This document shows positions 54,128 through 64,000 of a DNA stretch of 64,000 nucleotides, piece after piece (position 1 is the first letter of the stretch; each line of letters begins with the position of its first letter). The translations under genes and the position numbers were made by a program. The notes beneath the pieces were generated by a model that was not told where the DNA came from, made no database searches, and saw only the letters and a program-made list of their open reading frames with translations. Source of the stretch: Dermacentor variabilis (lineage: Eukaryota > Arthropoda > Arachnida > Ixodida > Ixodidae); contig NW_027460335.1 in assembly GCF_050947875.1 (NCBI RefSeq), positions 10,617,928 through 10,681,927 of the forward strand, read 5' to 3'.

Positions 54128-55162
54128 GCACGTATTAGAACACTGCACGAGCCCTCTCCTCAGGCCCGAGTGCGGCCCGAGCCCGAAAGTGCTTTGCGGC
54201 GGCCCGTGCGAGCCCGACTCAGTAGTTTCAAACCTGACCCGCATCCGGCCCGAGCCTGAAAGACTTGGGCCGGGCGGGTTTGTCCCATTGGCCCTTGAGC
54301 GTAACGAGAACATGGTTCAATTCTTCGTAATTGTGGAGATAATATCCGCCGTGGGACATGACATTTTCTATAAATAGTTTTGACTGTGTCGGCACTTTGT
54401 CTGGCATTGTTGCTGATAAATCAGCAGGTTAAATGAAAGAAAGATGATATATTCAACTCATTATACTCCTGCGTTAACCTGCGATATGAAAACCTGCTGT
54501 ACATTTGCAAAATTGTTGCTCCATCCACCAGCGTGATGGTACAGGTGCGGCATGGTACAGATCACCTGAGCAAAATATAGCTAAGCGGGAGCAGGGGCAA
54601 AGTGAGCGCGCGCCAGGGAGAGCGAGGAAGAGGTAATCGCGTTTGTCCTCCTCGGCCGTAGCACAGGCTCTGCATCACTGCCCACGCGACTGAACACACT
54701 CTAGAATGTGTGTGAAACTGGCGACACTGATGCATATAATATGACACTGGGAGGAGGACAAGTCTCCTTTTAGCCTCATAGCCTCTTCCTAACCTGAAGC
54801 ATGGGATGTTGTGCTGCACAGTTCTAGCCTGGACACCCAACTCCATAACTCCATGCCGTAGAATGATTTGAGGAAGTAGCCATGGAGCATCGATTGATGG
54901 CTATCTGTCCCGCTTAAGAAAGCACGCCTAATCACCCCACCTGAAGCTGACAAAATAAAGCTTTGCTACCTATTGTAGGCAGTTTTACCAGTGACATACC
55001 CGGCGTATTACAGGCTTGATGGAGATCCGGGGCTATGATGGGGTTGATCGATTCCCGGGACAGACCCGACTCCTTCCCGGGCCGCACTACATACGTTAGC
55101 CGACCCGAGCCCGGCCCGTGGGCTGAGCCGGGCCCGGGCCTGTTCAGTGCTCTTGCATGTTT
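54128..55162. mobile_element. hAT-like non-autonomous element
   Basis: Termini TAGAACACTGCACGAGCC (54136 on) and, inverted, AAGAGCACTGAACAGGCC (ending 55154) are imperfect inverted repeats fitting the YARNG start of hAT elements. An 8-bp duplication, GCACGTAT (54128-54135) versus GCATGTTT (55155-55162, 6 of 8 matching), flanks them. Subterminal GC-rich GGCCCGAGCCCG-type words occur at both ends (54150-54260 and 55070-55140), as in many hAT-derived miniature elements. No transposase frame is seen in the 1,019 bp. The surrounding integrase coding sequence resumes exactly beyond it. Confidence 0.62.
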
Positions 55163-55512
55163 GTTCTAAAATTCTTAGGAGAGATTAAGTGGAGGTGGGC
55201 ACTATCAATCACGTAATGCTTTTTGTGGACCAGGCCATCTTGCAATCGGATAACAAAGCCATTGTTACCTGTTAGCTGAGCAGCTGGCGTGAAGAGGGCA
55301 TCCAGGCTGCGGTCGGCATACTGCTCTTCCCAGAAGATGGCCAGGCAGTCAGAAACTCATCGAAATTGTCGGCGTCGCATGCTGTCGGTGTCACATGTTG
55401 GTATAGGGAGCTTCTAAACGCAGTCGGCGTCCGCATGATGGTGGCCGCTGTTGTAACTCACTGCAAAGTAAATTTTCTGCAAAAGTAGCGCCCATCGAGC
55501 AAGGCGACGAGA
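55163..55512 (-). pseudogene. RNase H end and integrase N-terminus of the interrupted Gypsy
   Basis: The frame continues from the LINE junction as LHYPSRRLARWALLLQKIYFAV and HHHADADCV (end of RNase H), then DSLDALF...LVHKKHYVIDSAHLHLISPKN (integrase start). It joins naturally to the zinc region beyond the hAT-like element. Confidence 0.8.
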
Positions 55513-55782
55513 CGGATAGTGCAGAGAGAGAGAGGGGGGGCAAAGGAAGGACAGGGAGGTTAATCAGAGATTATCTCCGGTTGCCTATCCTGTACTGGGG
55601 AGGGGCAAGGGGATGCCATAGGTAAAAGAGAGAAGAATAAGATTTAAAAAAAAAACATTACACACACATGCACGTACACACAGACTGTTTTTGTGGCCAA
55701 TGTCACGCAGCCCGCAAAGGCGTTCCTAGTGTTACGCAGAGTCACCGTACAATCCTACGTCACACAGTGCAGTCACAATTTG

Positions 55783-56600
55783 TCAGAAAGTCCAGTGTCT
55801 TAAGTACCGCCGCAGCGCCTTCATAGCGGATCGCACTGATGTTCGCGTAGGCCAGTTTCCGGGGGCCTTGTGTTCTGTCAATGGGCGCTTGTCCAGTTTG
55901 TCTAGGGTGGCTGAGAGGACTGCTCTTTGCAGGTTGAAACGAGAGCACTGACAAAGAAGGTGCGAGATTGTTTCATGGCACCCGTAGAAGTCACAAAGTG
56001 GGCTGTTGGCCATTCCGATAACAAAAGAGTACCCATTTGAAAATGCTACTCCAAGCCATAGACGGACTAGAAGGGTGCCGTCACGTCGTGTAAGCTCGGG
56101 CGGAATAAGGAGCTGTAAATTAGGGTCCAGGGTATGAAGGCGTGCACTTGTGAAATCGGATAAATTTCATTGAGCTACTGTCAGTTCATGTGCATATACG
56201 GAGAGTTTTATCGCTGTGTCGGCTATCGAAAGAGGAATGGCAACGCAGTTGACGCCGTCATGGGCAGATCGGGCAGCTGCGTCTGCTCGATCATTGTCAT
56301 GTATGCCACAGTAACTAGGCAACCACTGATATAATATATCGTGTCCTTCGTCAACTATGCGATGGTGGACTTTTCTGATCTCTGCGACGAGCTACTCATG
56401 TGACCAATGACGCAGTGCTGAGAGTACACTCTGCAGAATACACTGAGTACACCCCGCACGCTGGGCTACCAGTTCAGCAGCTGCCGTGGACGATACATGT
56501 GACGCTTTTAGCTTATTTTGACTGATCTTGTTGGTATCACCACAGCAGCAGCTGAACTTGCTGATGTGACTGAGCCATCGATGTAAACGTGTACGCGGCC
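55783..56600 (-). pseudogene. LINE RNase H and C-terminal Cys/His region
   Basis: RNase H begins VHVYIDGSVTSASSAAAVVI (catalytic D) at ~56600. It continues through TAAAELVAQ, ILYQWLPSYCGIHDNDRADAAA and ends near 56240. After LLVRLWLGVAFSNGYSF comes CDFYGCHETISHLLCQC (55990-55940), the C-terminal metal-binding pattern. Stops interrupt the frame. Confidence 0.8.
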
Positions 56601-58172
56601 ACTGTGCACCTCATGTAAAAGTTCTAATGTGGCCTGTTTCAGTGCAAAAGACGGCATGTTAGCCTTCTTCGTCATTCCTGGGATGGTAAGGCGTATTTCA
56701 GGTCTGTGCAGGGACCATAAAGGTGAAGATGGCCTTGCTGCAGGCACATAGTTCGATGGCACTGAGGTACGACGGGCAACAATTATACGACTGAAAGTTG
56801 CCTGTGGCCTTTTTGCGGGTAGAGCGGCAAGATGGTGACAAGGTAGTCGGGCAACGTGCCGAATATGCGCCCTGAGATCGTCGTTTGCCAAGTACGTTGA
56901 TACTGGGTGATCTCGAGCTATAACAATCGTGGCCGCTGTAGACCCACACCTTGGAAGACCGAGACACATCCTTAGAGCTTGCATGTGTAGCCCTTGGAGT
57001 ACACGCAGGTTTGTTTTGCAGGCGTTACCAAGCGCAGGGAGGCTGTATCTTGCGAAACCAAAGAACAAGCGTTCTAAAGCTGCAGCATTGACCGCACCGA
57101 TGTGCCCCACGACTTCCAACCGAGACATTGGAGGAGATGTATTATTGTCATTAACCTCTTGTTTAGGTATGAAACGTGCGGGCTCCGTGATAGGTTGCGG
57201 TTGATAGTTACCCCTAAAACACGGTGTTTCCGTGCGTTTCCGACTACTTGTCCATATTGACACTTACAAAGTAACGCTTCATTACCTTCCAAGGGAATGT
57301 AACAAGGCAGCATTTCTCTGGAGACAGCTTTAAGTGCTGTTTTCGCAAGTACAGTGATGTTAAGGCCGCTGCTTTTTGTAGCCGTGCTCGTGCCTGCAGT
57401 CGTGCTACAGCAGACGCCGAAATGCAGATGTCGCCGGCATATATTGATACTTGAACTGTGTTGGGCAAGCATCTGACTAAACCAAAGAGCGCTAGGTTGA
57501 ATAGCGTAGGGCTCAACACTCCACCTTGCGGTACTCCACGGAACGTTTGGTGTTGAGTCGTGGCACCATCGTCCGTCATCACGAAGAAATGCCTGCCGGT
57601 AAAATACCTGCACAGCCACGGAAAAGTGCGCCTACCGATTTTGGCTTCAATAAGAACCTCTATAATGCCCCAATGTGCTATATTCTCATAGGCACTTTTA
57701 TGTCAAGGAATAATGCCACAGTGAGTCGTTTCAGACGTTTTTGATGTTAAACACACGTGACCAAGTGGATGACATCCATGGATGAGTGCCCACGACGGAA
57801 GCCAGCAGCATCTGGGTACACGTTTTAATTTTCCAGGTACCATTCCAGGCGCGTCAAAATCATTCTTTCCATTACTTTCCCTATGCAACTGGCCAGAGCG
57901 ATGGCGCGGTAAGATAACAAATCTAACGGCGATTTACTTGGTTTGAGAAGTGGAACGAAGCGGCTGCATTGCCATTCACGTGGAACTAAGCCGTTGTGCC
58001 AAGAGTCGTTGTAATGGCTTAGCAGCATGAGTCGTGCTTTCTGCCCAAGATTGGCGAGCGCCGCATAGGTAACGCCGTCCGGCCCAGGTGTCGAAGAGCG
58101 CCTACAAGTCGCCAGTGCCGCTTCAAGCTCCTCCACCGAAAACATTACATCCATGCGGGAATCCCGTGGCAC
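56508..58172 (-). pseudogene. LINE reverse transcriptase with mutated active site
   Basis: Motifs in order are RSSTPGPDGVTYAAL, VPREWQCSRFVPLLKPSK, YRAIALASCIGKVMERMIL, GVPQGGVLSPTLFNLALFGLV and then YAGD (57430-57441) in place of YADD. The first catalytic aspartate is therefore glycine. Thumb parts follow at 57263-56700. Frameshifts near 57825, 57590 and 57260 separate the pieces. Confidence 0.85.
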
Positions 58173-58658
58173 AGGAGTGGCTCATGGTGTAAGTGCGCTT
58201 TAGAGCTGCAAGCTGGCAAGTCTAGAGCAAAGTTCTTCAGCAATGACAATTTCGCTGCGACTTTGGTGAAAAGTGAGGCATTTCAAACGAACACGCTGTT
58301 GCGGTGATACGCAAAGTCCACGCATGGTTCGTCATATCTGAGATGATCGCTCACGTGGATCCAACGACTCACAGAAACATTTCCATCTTTGTGATTGTAG
58401 TGCATCAATGCGGTGTTAAATCTTCTTTTGTATCCGCCTTGACCCTCCGGGATCATGGAAGGATTTAGTTCTCCTGTATCTTCTTCCAGCTCACCGGCGA
58501 ATTGCTCGTAGTCACTGCAGTTCGGCTTCAAATTATTCATATTTCGGGAAAGGCTGAAAACCACGCGTAGCCTCTTGCATGGCTTTTTGAATTTCGTGTT
58601 ACACACTTGAATGGTTCCCTTGCTGACATACTTCCTCCATGCGCGACCGAAATGCCAA

Positions 58659-59335
58659 CTAGTCAACTCGCCGGAGGGTCTTCGAGGAGCATTTATATGG
58701 TCCCTTGATCTTCAGGCACATCAAAATGTGGTCGCTTCCATGCGACTCGATGTCTCGAAACCACTGCATGTTTCTTTCAAGACGCCGAGAAACCAGGGTC
58801 AAGTCTAGGCAGCTGCTGATTGTAAGCCCGCCTAAATATGTCGGACTACCTTCGTTGAGGTAGTAAAGGTCGTGCTGTGTGGCAAAGGATGCTAGTCTCC
58901 TTCCCCTGGAGTCCATCTTCAAACTCCCTAAAAGCGGATGGTGAGCATGAAAATCTCCGGTGAGAATTGTAGGACCGGGTGTCGCTGATAGCGCGTCGTG
59001 CAGTCGTTTAGAGTCCCAGCCACTTGAAGGAACAATGTAAACAGTGACGAGTGTGAACGTAAGCATATTCGTTTTCACAAGTAAACAAACGTACTGGTTG
59101 TCGTCGTGAGGCGACACTGGGTGCAACACGTATGACAGATCACATCTAATATATACAATTACCTTGCTCACATCACCCCAGGTAGAGGACATGAATGCCT
59201 CGTAGCCAGAAATGCGTGCAACATTCTGAACGCTCCGTTCGCAAATTGCGAGGATGGGAAAACGGTTTTCGAAGAGAAAGTGTGTCAAATCTGAAATTCT
59301 CGATTTGAGACCACGGGCATTTCACTGCAATAGAG
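58659..59335 (-). pseudogene. LINE AP-type endonuclease
   Basis: From NARGLKSRISDLTHFLFEN (59335, preceded by a stop in the usual W-N-A start) through ILAICE, VTVYIVPSSGWDS, ILTGDFHAHHPLLGS (the GDFNAHH-type active site, N changed to H) and LDLTLVSRR to ESHGSDHILMCLKI. This nuclease nicks target DNA to prime reverse transcription. The SDH catalytic motif is kept. Confidence 0.85.
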
Positions 59336-60696
59336 ATGCTTTCTTGACTTCCTTGTGGAAGGTAAGCGAGAGACGGGCCACGGGGCTATGCGACGCTTTC
59401 AAGTACTGGAGCCAGCGCGTCTAGTACTTGCAGTGCGCTACGAGCAGCCGAAGTGTCCATGTTTGTCAGTAGTAGATGCATGACATTCGTGAGCGATTTG
59501 AGCATAGCACTTGTGAATCCTTGTCTCGCATTTGGTCAACTGAAGTGATATTTCACGTTGAGTGGCGAGTCATGTGCTGTGGCTCTGGCGCGTGGCATGT
59601 CTTAAGCAGTGCTGGCCACACCTTACTTGATGAAGCATGAATAGCATGGCCGCTTTTATCGTTGCCATTCGTGCTCTTACTGGAGACAGGTGGAACAGGA
59701 GGCGGCATTGCCAGACGACACATTTTCCTTGAACCGGTAGAGGTATTCCTAGACTTTCGTTCCCGGGAGCGATGTCGCCTTACCGCCTCAGAAGCATCTC
59801 TGTGCGAGGATCCGTCTCGGGGCATCTTTCTCAAGATTTTCTGCTCTTTCTTTAGGCGTCGACAGTCTTCTGAGGATGCGGCGTGCGAGCCTTGACAATT
59901 CGGGCACTTTCACTCTGTTGCACGGCAAGTGCCGGTGTTGTGTTGTTCGGAACATCATGGGCACATCGTTGTATTTCGGCAGACAGCACTCACATGTCCA
60001 ATTCTTTGACACCTTCTACACTGAAGTGGTTTCAGTACGAAAGGTCGTACCACATGCCGAAAGTGGCCGACCTTTACATGTGACGGTAGGCAGTCACCTC
60101 TAAACACGAGCCTTACACAGGTCGACTTGCCAAGGCGCCGAGCTTGTAGTAAGGCAACACCATCTGTTGCAGGTTTGATTAAAATTGGCAGGTCGCTGTC
60201 GCTAATCGATGTGTCAGTATCATAAACAACACCCGCCATGGCTTCGCTGTCCTGCAAAATGAGGCAGTGGACATTGATGTTTCCCAGGAGCTTTACTACC
60301 ATCAAAGCATTCATTGCGCTTCGGTTGTGCACATCAATAGCCAGGACGTTCTTTCGAGTATTAACTCTGGTATCCTTAATTTCTCCTGGGGCAAGAGCCT
60401 CCAGAGAAACAGAAATTGCTTGCCGATGAAGGCGGTTAAAGTGACCGGCAGGTGTGTCCAGCACAAAAAGAATTGTGTTGTGCCGATGACCTTCGTTGTG
60501 GCATGACGGTAGACTTACTTGACGAAAACAATCCGCTGATGTTTCTTCTCTTGGCCTTCCAGTGTGCCACTCTTTCGAAGCCCTCGTCATCTGAGGTGTC
60601 ATCGCTTGAGCAGGAGTGCAACACAGTGTCCTCGCTGTCAGCTTGACAAGCAGGGCGATTTCGTTTCCTGCCGAAGCAGTCACGTCGCGTCGGCAT
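59336..60696 (-). pseudogene. LINE ORF1 with CCHC knuckles
   Basis: ATG at 60696 opens an acidic N-terminus (DSEDTVLHSCSSDDTSDDEG). After a frameshift the frame at 60683-59955 contains an RNA-binding-like middle part and CRRCQRIGHVSAVC (a CCHC knuckle), then CRNTTMCP. Further cysteine pairs lie in 60012-59788, also frameshifted. Such proteins coat LINE RNA. Confidence 0.75.
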
Positions 60697-60838
60697 TATG
60701 CCGATTCAACTTCCATTACCGCGCCAATGGGAGCGGCGTCTCCAAGTAAAACACGGGAAAAAGCCGAAAAAACTGCAGCGCGAAGGAACAGTGGTCTCTA
60801 CAAGAATCACTTTGTCTTCTTCTCCCGGATAGCGCAGA

Positions 60839-61980
60839 CTAACCAGTCAACATAGTAGGCAGAGATAATCAACGATTGTAAAACGGCTTTCTTAGATATA
60901 TTGGCGGAAATAATGGACAGCAAATACGACAGACAGGCTCTCCTCCTCTGTGATGGTGTAGTTCTGTTCAACCTTGCTCAATGAACGGCTGGCGTAGGCA
61001 ATGGTATGCCCGGTGGCATCAAAACGCTGCACGAGGATGGCGCCAAGGCTGATTCGACTCACCTGGGTGTGCAATTCTGTTGTGGCAGTGGCGTCAAAAC
61101 AACGAAGTTGAGGATAGAAGATAGTAGGAACTTAAGGTGACGAAACGAGCAATCGCAATCTGCTGTACAGATAGTTGACTTATCTTTGCACGGCAACAAA
61201 GTCAGGGAGTTGGCGGTATGCACAAAGTTGGGCAAGAAACTTCGGAAGTATGAGAAAAGACCCAAGAAACATCCAAGCTCGCGTTGTGACTGCGGTTGTT
61301 TGAAGTCAATAATTATAGCGACCATTTGTGGGTCTGGTCGCAAGCCGTGCTTGTCCAGTACTAGCGCCTCTCGTTGGCCCAATCGAGATTTCTTTGAGTT
61401 GAGAGTAAGGGCAACTTGTTCAAGACGCGTCAAAAGAACGTGAAGTCGATGATTGTGCCCTGCGAGAGTATAACCAGAAAGGAAACCTCATCAATATAAC
61501 ATAAACAAATGCAGCATTTTAGGCCACGCAGTACTGCGTCCATATCCTTCATAATGTGACAGGCGCGTTGCGCAAGTCAAACGGCATGACGCTGAATTCT
61601 AACTGTCCCTCTGGTGGCACAAAAGTGATTTTGCCTTTCGAGGCTGAATGCAGTTATCCGGTCGGAAATTCACGGATGAAAATTAGGATATGGAATGAAG
61701 ACAGTCGATAACGTCATCGATACGGGAAGTGGATACACATCCTATTTGGCCACAGAATTGAGACGCCTGTAGTAGACAGAAGGGTTGCTGCGCGGACAAT
61801 GAGCCGCTTCAAAGACAAGCGTATTTCGCCGTCCCCTTCTTCCGCACATGCTTTGGCTTTAGCATAACAATATCAATCGCCCAACGAAACCTTGTTAAAC
61901 GACAAATAGGACCAATTCACTAGCTTTGTTTTCAGTAAGTAGGGATGGGCGAACATTCGAATGTTTGAATACAAATCGCA
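60839..61980 (-). pseudogene. RT and RNase H start of the interrupted Gypsy
   Basis: RT blocks include RNAPVTL-like LAQRACHIMKDMDAVLRGLK and CLCYIDEVSF (YIDE at 61487-61498, the second Asp changed to Glu), then KHGLRPDPQMV and LGCFLGLFSYFRSFLPNF. RNase H begins at ~61074 (LGAILVQRF, TIAYASRSLSKVEQNY) and runs to the LINE target site. Stops and frameshifts throughout. Confidence 0.82.
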
Positions 61981-62049
61981 TATAACAGCTTAACTGTTCT
62001 TATTCGTATTCGAAAATGAACTATTTGGTGCTGTCGAAAATTTAAACTG

Positions 62050-62515
62050 GTCATCAATATCATCATTATCAGCCTATTTCATGCTTACTGCAGGACGAAG
62101 GCCTCTCACTGCGATCTGAAATTGTCCATGGCCGGCGCCAGCCAATTCCCAATACCGCCCGCGAATTTCCTCATTTCATCGCCCCACCTAGTTTTCTGCC
62201 GTCCTCGACTGAGGTTCCCTTCTCTTGGTACCCATTTTGCAACCCTAATGGACCAACGGTTATCGAACCTGCCCCTTTACATTACCTGCCCAGTTCCATT
62301 TTTTCTCTTAGTGTCAATCAGAATATCGGCTATACCCTTTTGCTCTCTGATCCAAACCACTCTCTTTCCGTTTCTTACCATTATGCCTAGCATTCTTCAT
62401 TCCATCGCTCTCTGCGCGGTCCTTAACTTGTTCGCAAGCTTCTTTGTCGGTGTCCAAGTCTCTGCCCCATCTGTCAGCACCGGTAAAATGTAATGATTGC
62501 ACATGTTCCTTTTCA
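62050..62515 (-). mobile_element. 5'-truncated RTE-type LINE 3' end
   Basis: The minus-strand frame reads MCNHYILPVLTDGAETWT, KLRTAQRAMERRMLG, IADILIDTKRKNGTGQVM and SRGRQKTRWGDEMRKFAG, the C-terminal region of RTE-type ORF2. It ends in a TGATGATATTGATGA-like tail at 62050-62075, typical of RTE elements. It sits inside Gypsy integrase, which breaks off at ~62516. Confidence 0.82.
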
Positions 62516-64000
62516 ATGATAAAGGTAAGTGTTCAGTCAGGAGCTGTACATGAGCAATCAGTGCTGACTTGAGATGACCATGAAAGCGTTCCACGAGGCC
62601 ATTGGTTTGGGGATAGTAGGTGGCTGTGCGCAGCCGATCCGTGCCAAGCAAGCGAAGAAGCTCTCGAAAGAAAGCGTACTTGAATTGCTGTCATCTCTCA
62701 GTAACAATTTTGGTAGGGCATCCGAACCGGGTGACCGACGCTGTGACAAGAGCTGCCATGACCGTTGCAGAAGGGCTGTCTTGAAGTGGCCTTGCTTCTG
62801 GCGAACGGCTAAACCTCTAGATAGAGGTTATCAGGCAACGAAATCATTATCAGGTTGGAGAAACTGGCGTGCTGGGAGAACAGGATACCTATGAACTTTT
62901 GTCCGGGTGCACATGCACGGATCCAGTCGGGTACGTTGGCGTTTATTCATGGTCATACAGAGCGCAATGCAATAAGGCGTTACGTATCTTGGACACCGGG
63001 GTGAGCGAGCTGGTGCAGTGTGTCAAAAAGCTACTTGCTTAACTTGCTAGGGACAAATGGTCTCGGTGCGCCTGTAAAAGTGTGGCAGACGCGTGTGACC
63101 CCATCAAGCAGGATATCGACCAGCCGTAGTGCTGTTTTCGAAGAGCGTAGTTGAAGGAGCTAGGAATTACCTTGATATGCGGCGAGTGTCTGCACATCTG
63201 GTCACGTAGGAAAAGCAGTTGCTGTGACGACGTTCACACGGCTAAGGGTGTCAGCAGGTACAATCTGCTCGCCGCTTACATGTCAGATGTCAGTGGAGAA
63301 TTCCGAAGTAAACAAGAGATGGCGTATTTCTCGTGCTATATGTGCTGACGATATTTTGTAAAGCACATACGTCAAACGCTTGTGATTCGTTAAGACGGTA
63401 AAGCGTCGGCCCTCAACGATATTGCAAAAGAGACGACTGGCGAGGTAAATTCCAAGCTACTCAAACCGAAAGTGCTGTGGTGAGCTAGGGTAGGAGCGAG
63501 TTTCTTTGACAAGAAGGCTATGGGTTGCCATGAATTATCGATGCGCTGCTGGAGAGCCGCTCCCATGGCTATGATGGACACGTCCATCATGAGGGCCAAT
63601 GATGCTATGGGGTTAGCATGTGCGAGATGCACGGCGTTTTCTAATGTGCCCTTGACCATGATGAAGGCGCATTCAATGGCGGCGTCTCAATGCAGCGAGG
63701 ATGTCTTGTTCTTGTTGGTAAGGACGCGATCCAGACGCGCCGCTATGGCACCACAGTTCCTGATAAATCGGCGGTAAAATTTAACCCTACCGAGGATTTG
63801 TCGCAGCTTTGTGATCGTTGTGCTCTTGGGGAAGCTCTCTGCTACTTCAATTTTTGATGAAAGTGGCCGAATGCTACTAGCATCGGGGTGATGTTCTGGA
63901 AACTCCAAGTTGTCAGCACCAAACTCGCTTCTGAAAACGTCGATGACGATGCCATACTCAGATAGTCGTTGGAGCAAAAGTCGTAGACGTAAATGCTCTT
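62516..64000 (-). mobile_element. Another degenerate Gypsy, running off the window
   Basis: RT C-terminus (63977-63687: LRQILGRVKFYRRFIRNCGAIAA, LDRVLTNKNKTSSL), RNase H (63659-63390: LALMMDVSIIAMGAALQQ, WQPIAFLSKKLAP) and integrase (to 62516: TATYYPQTNGLVERFHGHLKSAL, with the catalytic Glu) appear in order on the minus strand. It differs clearly from the other Gypsy copies here, so it is a separate family. The RTE-type LINE insertion cuts off its 3' end, and the 5' part lies beyond 64000. Confidence 0.85.

Larger units (their letters stand above)
55513..60838 (-). mobile_element. Full-length I-type LINE with 13-bp target duplication
   Basis: CGGATAGTGCAGA (55513-55525) and CGGATAGCGCAGA (60826-60838) flank a 5.3-kb minus-strand element inserted into Gypsy RNase H. 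Order: ORF1 with CCHC knuckles, ORF2 with AP-type endonuclease, RT, RNase H and a C-terminal Cys/His region, then a 3' UTR ending in a CT-rich tail (complement of GAGAGAGAGAGG at 55526). RNase H plus AP endonuclease and knuckled ORF1 places it in the I group. It is full length, but every domain is frameshifted or mutated. A 3' fragment of a related copy is at 13257-13300. Confidence 0.9.
53200..61980 (-). mobile_element. Old Gypsy element interrupted by a hAT-like element and an I-type LINE
   Basis: Minus-strand pol pieces occur in correct order when two insertions are skipped. RT (61980-61074) and the first half of RNase H (61074-60839) are followed, after the LINE, by the end of RNase H and the start of integrase (55512-55163). 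After the hAT-like element come the integrase zinc region and core (54127-53200). At both junctions the protein alignment continues without loss, and target duplications are found. All parts carry stops and frameshifts. The LTRs were not found. Confidence 0.85.

Noticed and set aside
1..64000. Bacterial features (operons, CRISPR, Shine-Dalgarno sites, terminators)
   Set aside because: Splice signals, LINEs, Gypsy and Penelope-like elements show a eukaryotic nuclear genome; no CRISPR-like regular spacing was seen.

Overview
The window looks like nuclear DNA of an arthropod, most likely a hard tick. The reasons are an intron-bounded trypsin-inhibitor-like cysteine-rich exon of the type common in tick secreted proteins, a very dense mixture of Ty3/Gypsy, CR1/I/RTE LINE and Penelope-like retroelements, tRNA-derived SINE remnants of a kind I associate with ticks, and eukaryotic splice signals. 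The species call is inference. No bacterial operon, CRISPR array, rRNA or complete tRNA gene is visible, and no complete host gene lies in the window.

Layout. 1-10 kb: a candidate host exon (1057-1233, TIL-like domain), a decayed LINE (about 2.2-2.9 kb, minus), an unrecognised broken coding frame (7846-8586, minus) and a fold-back element (9451-9622). 10-13 kb: a 5'-truncated, heavily mutated Gypsy pol with a probable 3' LTR. 14-19 kb: a degenerate minisatellite with tRNA-T-arm-like words, a second candidate exon (17082-17228) whose 3' half was tandemly duplicated, and LINE 3' ends with ATT/AAT microsatellites. 20-27 kb: a Penelope-like element with RT and GIY-YIG nuclease, a CR1-like LINE, diverged repeats, a SINE fragment, and a second minisatellite array split by an RNase H-bearing LINE.

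27.7-33.2 kb is a nearly intact young Gypsy element. Its two 190-bp LTRs differ at one base, pol is open, gag carries one in-frame TAG, and a canonical -1 slippery heptamer abuts the gag stop. 34.6-39.9 kb is an older, broken relative on the minus strand that keeps the same primer-binding-site sequence and the same slippery heptamer. 41.8-46.6 kb is a Gmr1-like Gypsy with a SCAN-like gag region and integrase upstream of RNase H. Its RT is deleted, and its two LTRs differ strongly in a CA microsatellite.

49.9-50.2 kb is a second fold-back element with a perfect 13-bp target duplication, followed by a third candidate exon (50759-50947) with phase 1 at both ends. 53-62 kb is one old Gypsy copy interrupted by two later insertions: a hAT-like non-autonomous element of about 1 kb and a 5.3-kb I-type LINE, each flanked by recognisable target duplications. 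62-64 kb holds another Gypsy interrupted by the 3' end of an RTE-type LINE and running off the window.

The window can therefore be read as a time series of nested insertions around at least three possible exons of small secreted proteins. The most informative points are the conserved recoding signal and primer site in two Gypsy families, the Gmr1-like domain order, the two fold-back elements that appear to be minimal Penelope-like derivatives, and the two phase 1-1 cysteine-containing exons.
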